DNA of 64,000 bases from Microglena sp. YARC. Its lineage: Eukaryota; Chlorophyta; Chlorophyceae; Chlamydomonadales; Chlamydomonadaceae. Shown here piece after piece: positions 21,421-32,867 of this stretch. Numbering within the stretch: position 1 is the first letter of the stretch; every line of letters starts with the position of its first letter. The notes under the pieces were generated by a model. The model had not been told where the DNA came from, did no database searches, and saw nothing but the letters and a program-made list of their open reading frames with translations. The translations under genes and the position numbers were made by a program. The stretch is taken from contig CM039462.1 in the NCBI GenBank assembly GCA_022414725.1, positions 72,066,493-72,130,492 of the forward strand, read 5' to 3'.

Positions 21421-22227
21421 AAACGGTTTTTAACATTTTTGGAAAAATGGTTTAGGCTTTTAGCTGGGTGTAAGTAGAAGAATGTTTCTGATTTAATGAG
21501 TCCCCCATGTTCTGTTCTTTTCTGCCAAGGTTGAAATCGACCCCCCACCCCACCCGCCGGCCCAATTAGGGGGGCATGGTCCTGGCGCTTTTTTTAGCCC
21601 CTCCCCCGTCCTCTACGCCGGACAGCATATCATAAATACAGGTATCATTAAATATTTGCCATCGACATTCCCTTCTTGTCATAGACAGGCCATAAGTTGA
21701 CCCAAGACAAGCCCGCGGTCCTCACAAATCCGGGGGGGTCTTCGAACCATCCACAAAATCAAGGGTAACAAGCAATAAAAGCAATTTGCCAGCATTTGTT
21801 TATTTTTTGCCCCCCTACCATCCTCCTGGTTAATAGATCATAAATACAGGTATCTAAATAGTTTTGTCATGTGCAATGCAATGTCATGTGTGCAATGCAA
21901 TGACATGACATGTCATGTGAATGTTTGTCATGTGCATTGTACATTTGCATGTACATTGCATACAGGTATCCAAATAGTTTGTCATGTACATTTGCATTGT
22001 CATAGGCAGGCCATAGTTGACCAACACAGCCATTTACGATGAGCTGGTTTAAAACTGACAGAGGGAGTTGAGTAGGGAGATATCAAGAATGGCGCATCCT
22101 GCAGCACTCAAAGCACTGTTTTTTTGTGTGCAATGCATCGCAAATCGAGCAATTCGGTGCGACCCCAGTGCATGCGAAGCCCCCAAACCCGCTGAGCGTA
22201 AATTGCGGAGCCCGTTATCTTTTTACT
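21421..22227. other. No gene seen; small local repeats
   Basis: CATAAATACAGGTATC occurs near 21,629 and 21,839 with a related copy near 21,960. (TGTCAATG/TGCAATG)-type repeats fill 21,870-21,960. No supported coding region. Confidence 0.5.
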
Positions 22228-22233
22228 TGGGGG

Positions 22234-22283
<50 letters not shown>
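22228..22283. repeat. G run of about 50 bp
   Basis: A nearly pure G tract with one C near its start, able in principle to form G-quadruplexes. The exact length is uncertain. Confidence 0.9.
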
Positions 22284-22284
<1 letters not shown>

Positions 22285-22439
22285 GTTCCGACTAAGTTAA
22301 GCCAGACCCATGCCGTCGCATAAGAGCAACGGAATGGCCACACGGCTTTGAACGAAGCAGCTGGCTCGTATCGTCCTGGCACGACAACTCTTCGCATTTT
22401 AGTTTTTTTCAAGGATATCGTTTTGAGGCAAAAATTATT

Positions 22440-23760
22440 CTTGTAAAAACAAACTGTGCTTTCTTCTGCTCATGAAAGTCATCATGCTAACACTGCATGC
22501 TATGTTCTCTGTGCCAACTGCCCTGAGGTTCCCCCATTGTCTTTTGGCTCTTCTCATTCCTCAACTCACTCACATCACACCCATCACAGTCATTCACACC
22601 CACCACACCCATCACAGTCATGACGCAGGCCCCATACCAACCACACCATTGCACCCACCACAGTCATTACAAACCCACCACAGCACTCCTTCTATCCTGA
22701 CACATCACCCCTCTGGCATCGGTAGATTTTTTGAAGGATACCGCGCTTTCTTCTGCCTGATCATGCTAGCGCTACCTGCTCTGTTCTCTGTGCCAACCGC
22801 CTTGAGGTTCCCCCATCGTCCTTTAGCTCTTCTTATTATTCAACTGCAGCACTCATACCCATCACACCCATCACAGTCATCATCATTCCGAGCACTACAC
22901 GGTTCAACACCACCACAGTCATTACATCCATCACAGCACTCATACCCATCAGGTCATCACAGTCACATACAACCCATCAACACCATAAGGCACCCCCCAC
23001 ATGTCATCTACATCCATCACAGACTCATCCTCACCACATGATTGTCCATATTAACCCATCACGTCATCACACACCTTTGTGACCCTACATACACCAGACA
23101 GTCATCACAGCATCACCATCACACAGCCTCACGCCCCGACACCCCATCACACCCCCCACAGTCATCCACACCCAACACACTAGATAGGAGCAACAGTACT
23201 TCCTGGTTTAATCCTCACGCCGCACTCATAGGGCATCACACCCATCACAGTCATCCACACCCACCACACCTACCACAGTCATTACAATCCATGCACAGCA
23301 CTCATACTATCTGACTAACACCTCTGGCATCACTCGTTTTTTGAAGAATACGTGGCTTTTCTTCTGCCTGATCATGCTAGCGTACTGCTCTGTTCTCCGT
23401 GCCAACCGCCTTGAGGTTCCCCCATCGTCTTTAGCTCTTCTCTTTTTCAACTACTGTCATCACCTACCTCACCCATCACTTTGTCATCACAGGAGTAACC
23501 GCGTCACAGCCATCCACACAGTCATCACAGTCATCACACGCCGCACCCCACTCAGCCAGTCATCACACGACCAGGGCAGACAGCCCCGTCACACGCACTC
23601 ATACTAACTGACACAAACCTCAATGGCATTGTAGGTTTTTGAAGGATAACTCCGCGCTTTCTTCTGCTGATCATGCTACGCGCTAGACCCTGCTCCTGTT
23701 CTCTGTGCCACGCCTTGAGGTTCCCCCATCGTCCTAGTGGGCTCTTCTCGTCCTTCAGCT
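22440..23760. repeat. Four-copy tandem array with CATCACA spacers
   Basis: A block of about 120 bp (GCTTTCTTCTGCCTGATCAT, GTTCTCTGTGCCAACCGCCT, TGAGGTTCCCCCATCGTC) starts near 22,460, 22,745, 23,350 and 23,655. The copies are separated by 160-480 bp of CACCCATCACAGTCAT-type microsatellite. One frame through the block reads LFSVPTALRFPHRPLALL, which is repeated but not convincingly coding. Confidence 0.8.
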
Positions 23761-23964
23761 GGGTACGACCTGTCTACTCAAGACATACCCCTCCCTAGGT
23801 GACTTCGCTCTCTACTTCTCTCTCCTGCCTCTCTTCCACACTGGACTGCGCTGGGTCTGATGGCCGCAGACAGGCATGTTTGCGATCAATACCCTAGCCA
23901 TACTGGGCTGTGCTGGCCCATCCCAATTGTGGACTCAGTGGATTGATGTTGAAAGTGCGAACTC

Positions 23965-25345
23965 TAACTTCTTCTATTCAATCACGCTGTTGCTAGGGGC
24001 TTGGCAGGTCATGTTCTTGCTGCAGCTCACTCTTTGCACACAAGAAGTTGATAGATTGTACTTGAAAGGGAGGCCTGTTGCTGAGTGCGCTGATGAGTAT
24101 GTGCAGATTGTGGGAAGTAAGGATGGCAGTTTGATAGAAAGCAGTGCGACAAAACAAACGCCGAGGAGACCGGACCATTGTCCGATGATGCACGGACTCG
24201 GTTAGCAGAGTAACTGCTGCATTTGTAAGGATCACTGCAGCTCACACTGTGTCACACACTGAGGTTGATAGAGTTGTACCCTGAAGGGTGCTCTGTTGCT
24301 TGAGTGCGCTGATCCAGGGATGTCTGTGTACACATGAGGTTTGATAGACTGAAAGGGAGGCCTGTTGCTGAGTGTGCTACTGGAGGATTAGGATCAGGCT
24401 GCATATATTATAAAAGGATTGCAATCACACTGTTGCTAGGGGCTTGGCAGGTCATATTCCTGCTGCAGCATACGTCTGTGCACACGAGGTTGAAGATTGT
24501 CTTGAAAAGGAGGCTTTTTTGCTGAGTGCGCTGGAATAGGATGTGCAGGTTGCAGGAAGTAAGGATGGCAGTTTGATAGATAGTGGAAAAACACAAACGC
24601 AGGAGACTGAGCAATCGAATGATGCACGCACTCGGTCAGCAGAGTAACTGCTGCATTTGTAAGGATCACTGCAGCTCACTCTGGGTAAACATGAGGTTGA
24701 CAGATTGTGCCTGAGAGGGTGGCCTGTTGCTGAGTGCGCTGATGAGGATGTCTGTGTAGCAAGAGGTTGATAGACTGTACCTGAAAGGGAGGCCTGTTGC
24801 TGAGTGCGCTGATGAGGATGTCTGTGTACACTTGAGGTTGATAGACTGTACTTGAAAGGGAGGCCTGTTGCTGAGTGTGCTGATGAGGATTAGGATCAGG
24901 TTGCATATATTATATTCAATCACGCTGTTGCTAGGGGCTTGGCAGGTCATGTTCCTGCTGCAGATCACTCTGTGCACACAAGAGGTTGGCAGATTGTACT
25001 TGAAAGGGAGGTCTATTGCTGAGTGCGCTGATGAGAATGTGCAGATTGCAGGAAGCAAGGATGGCAGTTTGATAGACAGTGACAAAACACAAACGCAGGA
25101 GACTGACCATTCGAATGATGCACGCACTCTGTCAGCATAGTAACTGCTGCATTAGTAATGATCACTGCAGCTCTCTCTTTGTACACATGAGCTTGACATA
25201 TTGTACTTGAAAGGGAGGCCTGTTGCTGAGTGTGTTGATGAGGATGTGCAGGTTGCAGGAAGCAAGGATGGCAGTTTGATAGATATTGACACAAAAAACT
25301 GCACGGGACCGACCGATCGATTGATGCACGCACTTGGTCAGCAGA
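23965..25345 (+). repeat. Tandem array of a coding-like unit, about 5-7 copies
   Basis: Units contain GGGGCTTGGCAGGTCATGTT, CTGCAG|CTCACTCT, GAAAGGGAGGCCTGTTGCTG and AAGGATGGCAGTTTGATAGA. On the plus strand, after the CTGCAG acceptor-like site, the copies read EVDRLYLKGRPVAECADE and VQ(V/I)AGSKDGSLID with only conservative changes, so the frame was probably once selected. No complete gene can be built. Treated as amplified exon-intron sequence of unknown origin. Confidence 0.6.
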
Positions 25346-25426
25346 GTAACTGCTGTGTTAGTAATGAACTAATGATCATAGATGTGTCATGTGGTTTTAC
25401 CCAGTGTTTTGCTTTGCCGCTAGGAG

Positions 25427-25608
25427 AAGAAGCTTCCAGGCAGCTCCCTGAGACCCTGACCCAGCCACTGGGCCAGGGCCCAAGATTTCAACAGTACTGG
25501 AAAGCTGGTTATGTCAGCTGCCTGATGCACCACGTTGCTCTAGGTTTGACTGGGTAGAAACCCAGGGGAGCTGCCTAGAAGCTGCTGGCTACAGCCGAGA
25601 AAAAAGGA
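25427..25608. mobile_element. MITE, AGCTTCTAGGCAGCTCC family
   Basis: The left end AGAAGCTTCCAGGCAGCTCC is the inverse of the right end GGAGCTGCCTAGAAGCTGCT. Internal CCCAGCCACTGGGCC and TAGGTTTGACTGGGT match the copies at 54,233 and 57,288. Confidence 0.65.
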
Positions 25609-25845
25609 AAGCTATGACTATTAAGCTATGATTATTATTAATTCTGGTAATAGAATTACCGCCTTAAAAAGTAAAGTGTTTGCTTAGTCTTAGTATAGAC
25701 TCCCGAGAGCCAGATAGTTTGGGTGTGTGACTCACAGGTGACTCAGGTAGCTTTTATTCTCAGTGTGAGCGATAACGATCCTCACGTCCCCCTATCGGAC
25801 ACCACGTTTTCCCCATTGGTTACAATTGGTGGAGTCGGAGGGCAT

Positions 25846-26010
25846 CGGTTACACTCAGCTACCAGCAGCAGCTTCTAGGCAGCTCCCTTGGCTTGCTACC
25901 CAGCCAAACCTATGCCCATGTAGTGCAGCTGGAAGCAGACAGAATCGTCTTCCCAGCACTGCTGCACTCTTGGGGCTTAGCCCAGTGGCTGGCTCAGGGA
26001 GCTTTTACAG
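25846..26010. mobile_element. MITE, same family, degraded right end
   Basis: Starts CAGCTACCAGCAGCAGCTTC TAGG, has internal CCAGCCAAACCTATG and TAGCCCAGTGGCTGG, and ends in a decayed GGGAGCTTTTACAG terminus. Confidence 0.55.
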
Positions 26011-26224
26011 TCTAGCCGGTTAGGGCGTAGCCAAATAGGCTAAATAGACTTGCCCAAGCTCAATGTAGGGAAGGGCTGTATGCAAAACAAGCACTGGTGA
26101 ACTAACCCCCAACAAATCGTAAACGGCGGGGGGCGGATTTCTTGCTATGCAGATGATGTCACGGGGAGCATACTAAGCGGTGCTGTCGGCTTGTAAAAAG
26201 AAAGATAACGCCTGGAGGGGACCC

Positions 26225-26560
26225 TCATGTACGCCGCAGCTGGGGAAAGTCACCATGGCAGACATAGAAAGTGTCACCCTCCAGGCGGTAGTGACTCCTT
26301 TGTGCGACGTGTGGCAAGAATGCTGGTACAGGAGGCAATAGATTCTCTGTGCAGCTTAGCGATGAGTTTGTCTATGTGTTCGCGACTGATCCCTAAAGTG
26401 GAGACATTGGTAATAGTTGTGATGGGTATGGTACCAGTGGTACCTTTCGTGAAGACTACGTAGTGGACAAGCAATCCTTGTTGTTGAACTTGAACTTGAA
26501 CTTGGTTACATAGCTTCAGCCAGCAATTTGGCTGCTCACCGTCTTTGGCAGTAAAAACAT
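26225..26560 (-). mobile_element. LINE family 2 fragments
   Basis: The minus-strand frame reads LVHYVVFTKGTTGTIP, T-N-V-S-T-L-G-I and ends TRRTKE. It aligns with LVHYEVITVGTTGTIP...TTLGL...CRRFME at the C-terminus of the complete LINE (44,633-44,811). Directly upstream on the same strand is another family's 3' end: CAGCCAAATTGCTGGCTGAA, then GCTATGTAACCAAGTTCAAG with a (CAAGTT) tail (about 26,475-26,545). Two truncated insertions therefore lie head to tail. Enough substitutions separate it from family 1 to call it a different LINE. Confidence 0.75.
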
Positions 26561-26903
26561 TATTAACAGGAAAATGTAAACTCGAACAAATCACTTTTTT
26601 TGAAGGATACGTCCGAACTCCTTATGCTGAAAGCTCTTTTCCTGGAATTTGATGTAGTGTCTGAGCAGTAGCCCAGTTCAACTAAGTAAGCTTTTGTTGG
26701 TTTTGAATAGTCGTCAATGAGGAGGAGATCAGGCCTGTATTTATCCCATGTGGCTTGGGGAAGATCAGGGGGGTTGGGGGTCTCGTGGGGCTGTCGGATG
26801 CCGGCTTGTATGTTCCTGGATAAAGTTGTAGTTGGTTTAATAACATGGTCTGTCAGCCTTCAGGCTGCTCACCGTCTGCGGGCAGGTTAGTATAATGCTA
26901 CTA

Positions 26904-26995
26904 CTGTCAGCGTGTACTACTAGGACACGAGTGCCTTATTGATATCTGATCAGATACCAACAAGGCACTCGTGTCCTAGTAGTTCACGCTGACAG
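26904..26995. repeat. 92-bp near-perfect palindrome without spacer
   Basis: The segment equals its own reverse complement except at three base pairs. The outer arm starts CTGTCAGCGTG and the centre is TATCTGATCAGATA, whose axis is between 26,949 and 26,950. No spacer separates the 46-bp arms, so it could extrude as a cruciform. No coding potential seen. Confidence 0.9.
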
Positions 26996-27330
26996 CTGCT
27001 CCACACTCTTGATCGCAGAATTAAATCACATAAGTTTATAAATGTCCCAATCACACTTTAAAGACATGTCCCAAAGATTTTGAGATATTTTGTCAACATT
27101 GGGGGACCATACGACCTACTCCCTAGCTTATCGCGTAGCTGGATAAATGACCAAATGAAAAAGAAGGAAAAAGTCATGTTAGTCAAACGGTAGAAAGCCG
27201 GTATACTTCTTAGCTTATGGGATGTTCAAGGATTCACGGATGTGTACTTGAACTTGGTTTCATGGCCCCAGCCTTGAAAGCTTCTCGCCGTCTTCGGCAT
27301 TAACATACGGTCATCAGTTCAAATCAAAGC
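26996..27330. other. No gene seen; LINE-2 3' end remnant
   Basis: Contains a minus-strand copy of the LINE-2 3'-end motif (CTTGAACTTGGTTTCATGGC, about 27,246-27,300). Nothing else supported. Confidence 0.4.
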
Positions 27331-27830
27331 AAGAACGATCCGCGCACGTACTGTAACGTCACTAATTTTACGGCGAGCCTTGTTATCCTCCGAACAGTGT
27401 GCAACCCCCTGGACTGTAACACACATACATGCATGATACATCCTGTAGCCGGCCCCGAATCGTGCCAGCAGCAGCACAATAGGTCATCAGTGGGGGCGCT
27501 CCCCCGGGCGCTCCCTGGGGGCGCTCCTTCAAGAACGATCCGCGCATGTACTGTATATATCACTAACCTTACGGCGAGCCTTTCAATCCCCCGAACATTA
27601 TGCGCCCCTATGGACTGTAAAACACATACGGAATATGCATGAATGCATGATACATCCTATGGATGGTCCCGGATCGCTTCTGCAGCAGCACAAAAAGGTA
27701 ATCATTGGGGCCGCTCCCGGCGCACCTACAAAACTAGCCGCGCATATCACTAACCTTGCGGCGAGCCTCTTAATCCCCCGAACATTATGCAACATGCAAG
27801 ATGGCTGCTGCAGCACCAGATCGGACGTCA
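27331..27830. repeat. 200-bp tandem repeat, 2.5 copies
   Basis: AAGAACGATCCGCGCA starts at 27,331 and 27,531, and a diverged third copy starts near 27,731. Shared blocks include ACGGCGAGCCTT, CCCCTGGACTGTAACACA or a close variant, ATGCATGATACATCCTRT and CAGCAGCACAA. Confidence 0.85.
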
Positions 27831-27969
27831 TATGTTGTCATGACGAGTCGGGCAACCTCGGGCAACCTTGCCCGTGCCATGTCGCCTTAGATTTATCCGA
27901 CCCGACTACCTCGCAGCGGAAACATTGACTAGAGTAGGTCGGGTCAAATCGCCTCGATATTTGCTCATC

Positions 27970-28159
27970 ATCTTTGTCCAAGAAAATGTGCAGGCAAAAT
28001 TATCATTGTCCAAGAAAATGTGCAGGCAAACTGTATTCGTAAAACGCGAGCATGGCTCAATGCCTAGCATTATTCGCAATATAGGCACCTCCTCGTGTTC
28101 ACATTTAAGCTCTGAAAGCACCTCGAGGCACTCGGCAAGCAATTGCCACCCTCACCAAC
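27970..28159 (+). promoter_or_regulatory. Putative promoter/5' UTR of the GPI-protein gene
   Basis: A direct repeat of GTCCAAGAAAATGTGCAGGC occurs twice (about 27,976 and 28,006) about 160 bp upstream of the ATG at 28,160, which has good context (ACCAACATGG). No clear TATA element. Confidence 0.4.
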
Positions 28160-31100
28160 ATGGCTCCTTTCGTGTTCCTGCCGGTTCTTCTGGCAATGTT
28201 ATTCGCCTCTGCTAGTGCCCAACTCACCACCTGTCCCGTGGACCCCGATTCAGCAGTGTTGGACTTTTCTGGAGTGCCTACAGCATGCGGTAAGAATACC
28301 TCAGAAACAGCATCTGGAAGAATGGAAGTATCATCGAAGGCTCCGCCACATTACATACAATCCTTCCAGTCTAGGACTAGAGCAGGCTCTTAGGGAGACC
28401 CACTTTGTTTAGTTGTGAAAGGAATTTCACCCAGGAGGTGGGTCTTTGAGGCGAAGCGAGCATCCTTTTTGCCCGCCTCCACCCCCCAACCCACCCCAAA
28501 AAGGAAGGGAATTTTTATTTGGGTAGTGTGGGCCTGTGGTATAGCTTTTATTTTCGACTGCGAGTTTCTAGGCCACTCTCCTGCCTGCTTGTCCACCCAA
28601 ACCTAACGCGGACTGGTGCACCTGGACGTTGATGTCATCATAACTCAACACCATATCTGCTGCTTGTGCTCGCAGATGCAAGTGGAGGAGTAAATCAAGC
28701 TTTCTGCGATTCATGTTTGTGCGGACTGGTGAGATCTCGTGGCTTTAAACAGATTTCAACACTACAAATGAGTTACTGGCTTGATTTACCGATGTTCTTA
28801 ATACCGCTATGCGCACCCCGTAGTTCGATGCATTGGCATGGTGTGGCCACGGTGCCTGGGGCTTCGGCCCGTGGCACTGTAGATCTATACTGTATGGTGA
28901 CTACTGCTAGCTCCAGGTTACGCGGTGGTGTCCTTAATTTCACGTCCAGTGAGTGACTGCATGACACGGATGTAACAATTTCAATTTCAATTTCAATACC
29001 GCTATCCGCAGATACACTACACGGTTGACTGAAATGTGCATACTATTTTTACACCATTTTAATATGTGCTTGATATCAGGATTTTTTGCTTTGGAATGGG
29101 GGTTTATATGGTCCAGTCATGCCCCTAGCTTCTAGGTTGCAAAATCTCGAATCCCCCTTGAGGTTTTGCCCCTATTTTGTGTGGGCCGAATTCCGAATTT
29201 CAAACTTTCTACTTGAAGCCGTGTGGTGTAATAACACAGAAACACGCACTATCTGCAGTCACTCAAAGTATTTCAACCAGGAAAGCCATCCTCTTTTAGT
29301 TTTGGCGTCCATATGATCAGGAGGTTGTCTTTGTGCCATAACATGGAAGAGGCGAAATCTTCATGGTTACAAACGACGTTCTTTTTTGCCTGCACCTATT
29401 TATTTATTTTATGAAAGTAATTTTAACACCAGGCGGTGGGTCTCCCGACACAAACCAGCGGCATCGAGCATTCAGTTCGAATGATGTGGCGACTCCTACA
29501 TAAGAGTACTAGAGTAGGTTCCCTTAGGGCTTGTCATCTGGGCTGTACACCTGAAGCCAAATGAGTAGTCGCACACGTGCCGTTGTGGTTTTGGTTTTGT
29601 GGTTCAGTTTGTGGTGGGGGCGGACCAAACCGGCTTCCTAGCTTGTTATTTGCATATCACTCCATTCTCTGTTTTCTTCATCCTCGCAAGATGAACACAT
29701 ATCTTCCGAACCACGACCTAACGAACCTGTGTCTGGTGTCAGCGAGGGCCTGTACGTGACCATGTCACATTTTGAAATGCGGCATTGCAGTGTACCGCAT
29801 TAGTGTATAACCTAGTAATCGGTACAAATTTGATTTTAAATTGCTTTCCCTATGGCCAGGTGGACGTCCACATGCCAGCTTTTGAAGTCGCATGCATCTT
29901 GGAGCGGTACAAATTTAAATTAAATTCAGTAAATTTAAATTGCTTTCATACTGAACAGGTGGATGTGTACATGCCAGCTTTTGAAGCCGCGGGCATCTTG
30001 GATCAGATTGGTGCCGGAGGGGAAGTTCCAGTGGATGAAGCCTCCAACTTGATCTCTCTGTGCAGCACCACCTTCCTCGCTCCCTTGCTTGCCAGTGGAG
30101 TCGAGTTGACAGGCCTGATGAACTTACCTGACTGCGACTTCGAATGTGAGTGCATTGTTTAATTATTCATTCATTCATTCATCCATTCATTCATTTATTT
30201 ATTTATTTATTTATTTATTTAGAGAAAAGGATTTTAGCCTCGAAGGATATTAGCTGTAGGGCATGTATATGTTTTTACATTCCAGGAGTTGCCAAATTGG
30301 TTTTATGAGTGAAGGGACCTGCCCAACCATGGTATCAGGAGGGGTGTTGCTAGTTTAGTCTCACTCGAGCACCTCTTGGGCTGCATCTTTGCATATGCCT
30401 ATGCATTTGCATCCTGTCTGTTTTTGTTAAAATTTCCTGTCCTCCTGATGGTTGATAATCTAAATGTATGTAATGTACCGTAAATATGTGTGTAATGTAT
30501 GTTAAAATCCATGGTTAGGCCAAATGGGCTAATGGTAGTTGTGGTTACGGTAGATAAGGGGCCACCCCGCAACGGACCGCGCACAAAGACCTGTGTTGTT
30601 GACACATCACACATGTCACATGCACCATGAGGAACATGGTCACCGTCCTGAGTCCTGACGTACGTCGTGTACCCCTTTGCATTCTATTAGTTTGAAGAAT
30701 TAAATGATCACTGTAGCGCGAACTTAGGGGCCCCGTCGGTAAAACGATTGATTGGGGTTCAGTTCATCAATGCTTTTTCTTTCGAAGCCCTTCCTATACG
30801 GTTGGGCATGTCCCTTTAACCTATGTACACACCCCTGGACTGTAAAATACACACATACACACATATTACTTTGCATTCAGCGACCGCCAATCCTGCTTGT
30901 GCGGAAGCAAAATTCTGCAATATAATTGAATCATCATCTCATCCGGGATGATCATTTAATTGTTCGATTATTATCGCATTTTTTTATAAACTGTATAAAA
31001 TATTTCCATCCTTAAAGGAATCAGGATTCATGACCGGCTTCATACTGGAGTTTTTATCCACCAATTCAGGTTCAATTTGTACCCCTTTAAGGTCTTGCTC

Positions 31101-32055
31101 AATAATATGTATTGTACCCCTTTGCATTCAGCGACAGCCACGCCTGCTTGTGTGGAGGAAAAATCCAGTCTGTTTCTGGTCCCTTGTCCTGTCTTCCTGT
31201 TGTTTGATCGTCTAAATGTATGTAAGGAAGTACGTTACAATCCATGGCGAAGCTAAATAGGCTTATGGTAACTGTGGTTAGATAAGGGGGCACCCCACAA
31301 CGGACCGCGCACAAAGACCTTTGTTGATGACGCATTACACATCCTGACGTACGTATTGTACCCCTTCATGTCCGCATTCAGCAACCGCCACTCCTGCTTG
31401 CGTGGAGGAAAAATTCAGGGCCAGAATCCCAGAAGCAGTCCCAGTGGTTGTGGATAGCCCTCCTGCCGTCGCCATGGCCCCCCCGGATGCTGTTGTGGAC
31501 GAAGAAACTATAATCCCAGATGCAGGTCTTGATAATGACGTGATTGGGGCTGTTGATGCACCTGATGCTGGAGCTCCTCCTGACTATGAGGAGTACCCCC
31601 CAGCAGCCGATGTAAGTTTTGCAGAATTATGATAGACATTTAGTGTCCTAGTCTTTTCTGCACCACGGTGTACCTGCCTGCACTACTGTGTACTGCCATA
31701 GCGCAGTGGTTGGGCGCGATGGGCCCAAAACCTGTGAAGAGCGGTGTACCGTAGACTGGGTACATAGTAACAGGCTCCTTCGTCGCCACCCGAGTGACTG
31801 ATTGAATGGTGTTAACGCACCGTATTATGGGTTGACCCAGAATAGGGATGGGGAGTTGCGTAGAAGCTGTCAAGCGTAGAAGAACGGAGTACCGTAGACT
31901 GGTTACATAGGAAGAAGCTAGAGAAAGTAGCGTACTACAATAATCTCAAGCTCTGCACCAAACTCCACACCCATGCCACTGTCTCCTACCATTCCATTGT
32001 CGCGTGCAGAAGGCACATAGAACAGGCCCCAAACCCTCCCCCGGGGGGATGATAG

Positions 32056-32087
<32 letters not shown>

Positions 32088-32867
32088 GGTTGGCCCCAGT
32101 GAAAGCAAACGGGCTGCCCCCCTCAACCTCACGCCTCGTAACAAGGCATACTATTTATTTACTACACTGATCAGGACAAGGGGAGCGGGGCGGGTCTAAA
32201 GCCCCGCCACCTGTACTGCACTACGGCAGTACACAGTGGTGCAGGACAGCTGCTCCACGGAGACTACACCATATAGTTATGTTTCGACTTCTTCCAAACT
32301 ATAGCTACGGTAGAGCTTATAACTAGAGCACCAACAGAGTGCCGCAGATCATCAGACCCCTATGGTTGTGGAGTGTGATAGTATTGATTGGGTCAAATCT
32401 CTAGCCTGCCAGCGAGAATGACTGTACAACATCAATTCCTACACATCAGCAATATCTGTACTTTGAGCTCCACGAGGATGATACATAACCTGACGTATTA
32501 TTGAGCCATACCTAAAACAGAATCAACATCTATGCCCCAAATGCAGACACCAGTTATGGACACACCAGTTATGGACACACCAGTTATGGACACACCAGAT
32601 ATGGGCACATCACCTATTGACACACCAGGGATGGACACACCAGACATGGATACACCAGATATGGACACACCAGCCACAATGGACGCTACTCCACCTCCAC
32701 CTGATGTCCGATCTTCAGAAGGTCCCAGTACTGTTGGGGATGGTCGCATAGATCCCTCTTCACCACCTACCAATGCAGCTGGCCGGGCAACTCCTGTTAT
32801 GATTCTGCTGCAGTTGTCGTCAGCGTTGGTATCAGCTTTTCTGTTGTCAAATATTCTGCAGCATTGA
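28160..32867 (+). CDS. Secreted, probably GPI-anchored protein, 5 exons, 306 aa
   Basis: Exons 28,160-28,289, 28,676-28,728, 29,959-30,145, 31,382-31,611 and 32,547-32,867 join in phase (1, 0, 1, 0) with GT-AG introns (donors GTAAGA, GTGAGA, GTGAGT, GTAAGT). The product starts with a signal peptide (MAPFVFLPVLLAMLFASASA). A Cys-rich part follows (TACDASGGVNQAFCDSCLCG), then about 60 residues with two further Cys pairs, an acidic Pro/Asp/Val-rich stretch (codons about 135-200), eight or nine TP(V/D)MD repeats, and a hydrophobic tail (VMILLQLSSALVSAFLL) five residues from the C-terminus. The tail follows a small-residue site (NAAG), as in GPI-anchor signals; a single-pass anchor is the alternative. 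No family recognised. Intron 1 holds a partial MITE (28,545-28,640), intron 2 a LINE fragment, introns 3-4 tandem exon copies. Confidence 0.8.
28816..28988 (+). mobile_element. 5'-truncated LINE family 1 copy in intron 2, 16-bp TSD
   Basis: These 173 bp match the 3' UTR of the complete LINE: GCATTGGCATGGTGTGGCCA, GCTAGCTCCAGGTTACG, GTGTCCTTAATTTCACGTCC, then ACGGATGTAACAATTTCAAT and the tail. The flanks AATACCGCTATGCGCA (28,800-28,815) and AATACCGCTATCCGCA (28,989-29,004) form a 16-bp target-site duplication with one mismatch. Confidence 0.92.
29417..29505 (+). repeat. Dispersed repeat (GGTGGGTCTCCCGACAC)
   Basis: The sequence GGCGGTGGGTCTCCCGACAC, AAACCAGCGGCATCGAG, TTCAGTTCGAATGATGTGG also occurs at 56,285-56,360, on the minus strand at 58,525-58,620, and in part at 28,420-28,450. 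It contains a B-box-like GTTCGAATG. It may be a SINE 3' part. Confidence 0.55.
29859..29915 (+). pseudogene. Partial copy of exon 3 of the GPI-protein gene
   Basis: After GGCCAG it reads VDVHMPAFEVACILE, against VDVYMPAFEAAGILD in the real exon at 29,959, then runs into AAATTTAAATT sequence also present just before the real exon. The copy keeps the acceptor side of the exon only, so it cannot replace it. Confidence 0.8.
30400..31380 (+). repeat. Tandem duplication carrying two dead copies of exon 4
   Basis: TTTGCATTCAG|CGACCGCCAATCCTG at 30,875 and TTTGCATTCAG|CGACAGCCACGCCTG at 31,122 repeat the start of exon 4 (31,382). Flanking intron blocks such as CGCACAAAGACCT and TAAATGTATGTAA are also duplicated. 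The first copy reaches a stop after about 22 codons and the second after about 42. Only the third stays open to a donor. Confidence 0.75.
31690..31740 (+). mobile_element. tRNA-Met-like SINE head
   Basis: TAGCGCAGTGGTTGGGCGCG followed by ATGGGCCCAAAACCTG resembles the D-arm and anticodon arm of an elongator tRNA-Met. A related copy lies at 33,085-33,140 (GACGCAGTGGTTTGCATGAT, GGGCCCATAACCTA). Neither folds into a complete tRNA. Confidence 0.5.
32058..32092. repeat. C run of about 30 bp in intron 4
   Basis: An almost pure C tract following GATGATAG. Confidence 0.9.

Noticed and set aside
31690..31740. A tRNA-Met gene
   Set aside because: The D-arm and anticodon arm look right, but the T-arm and acceptor stem are missing.
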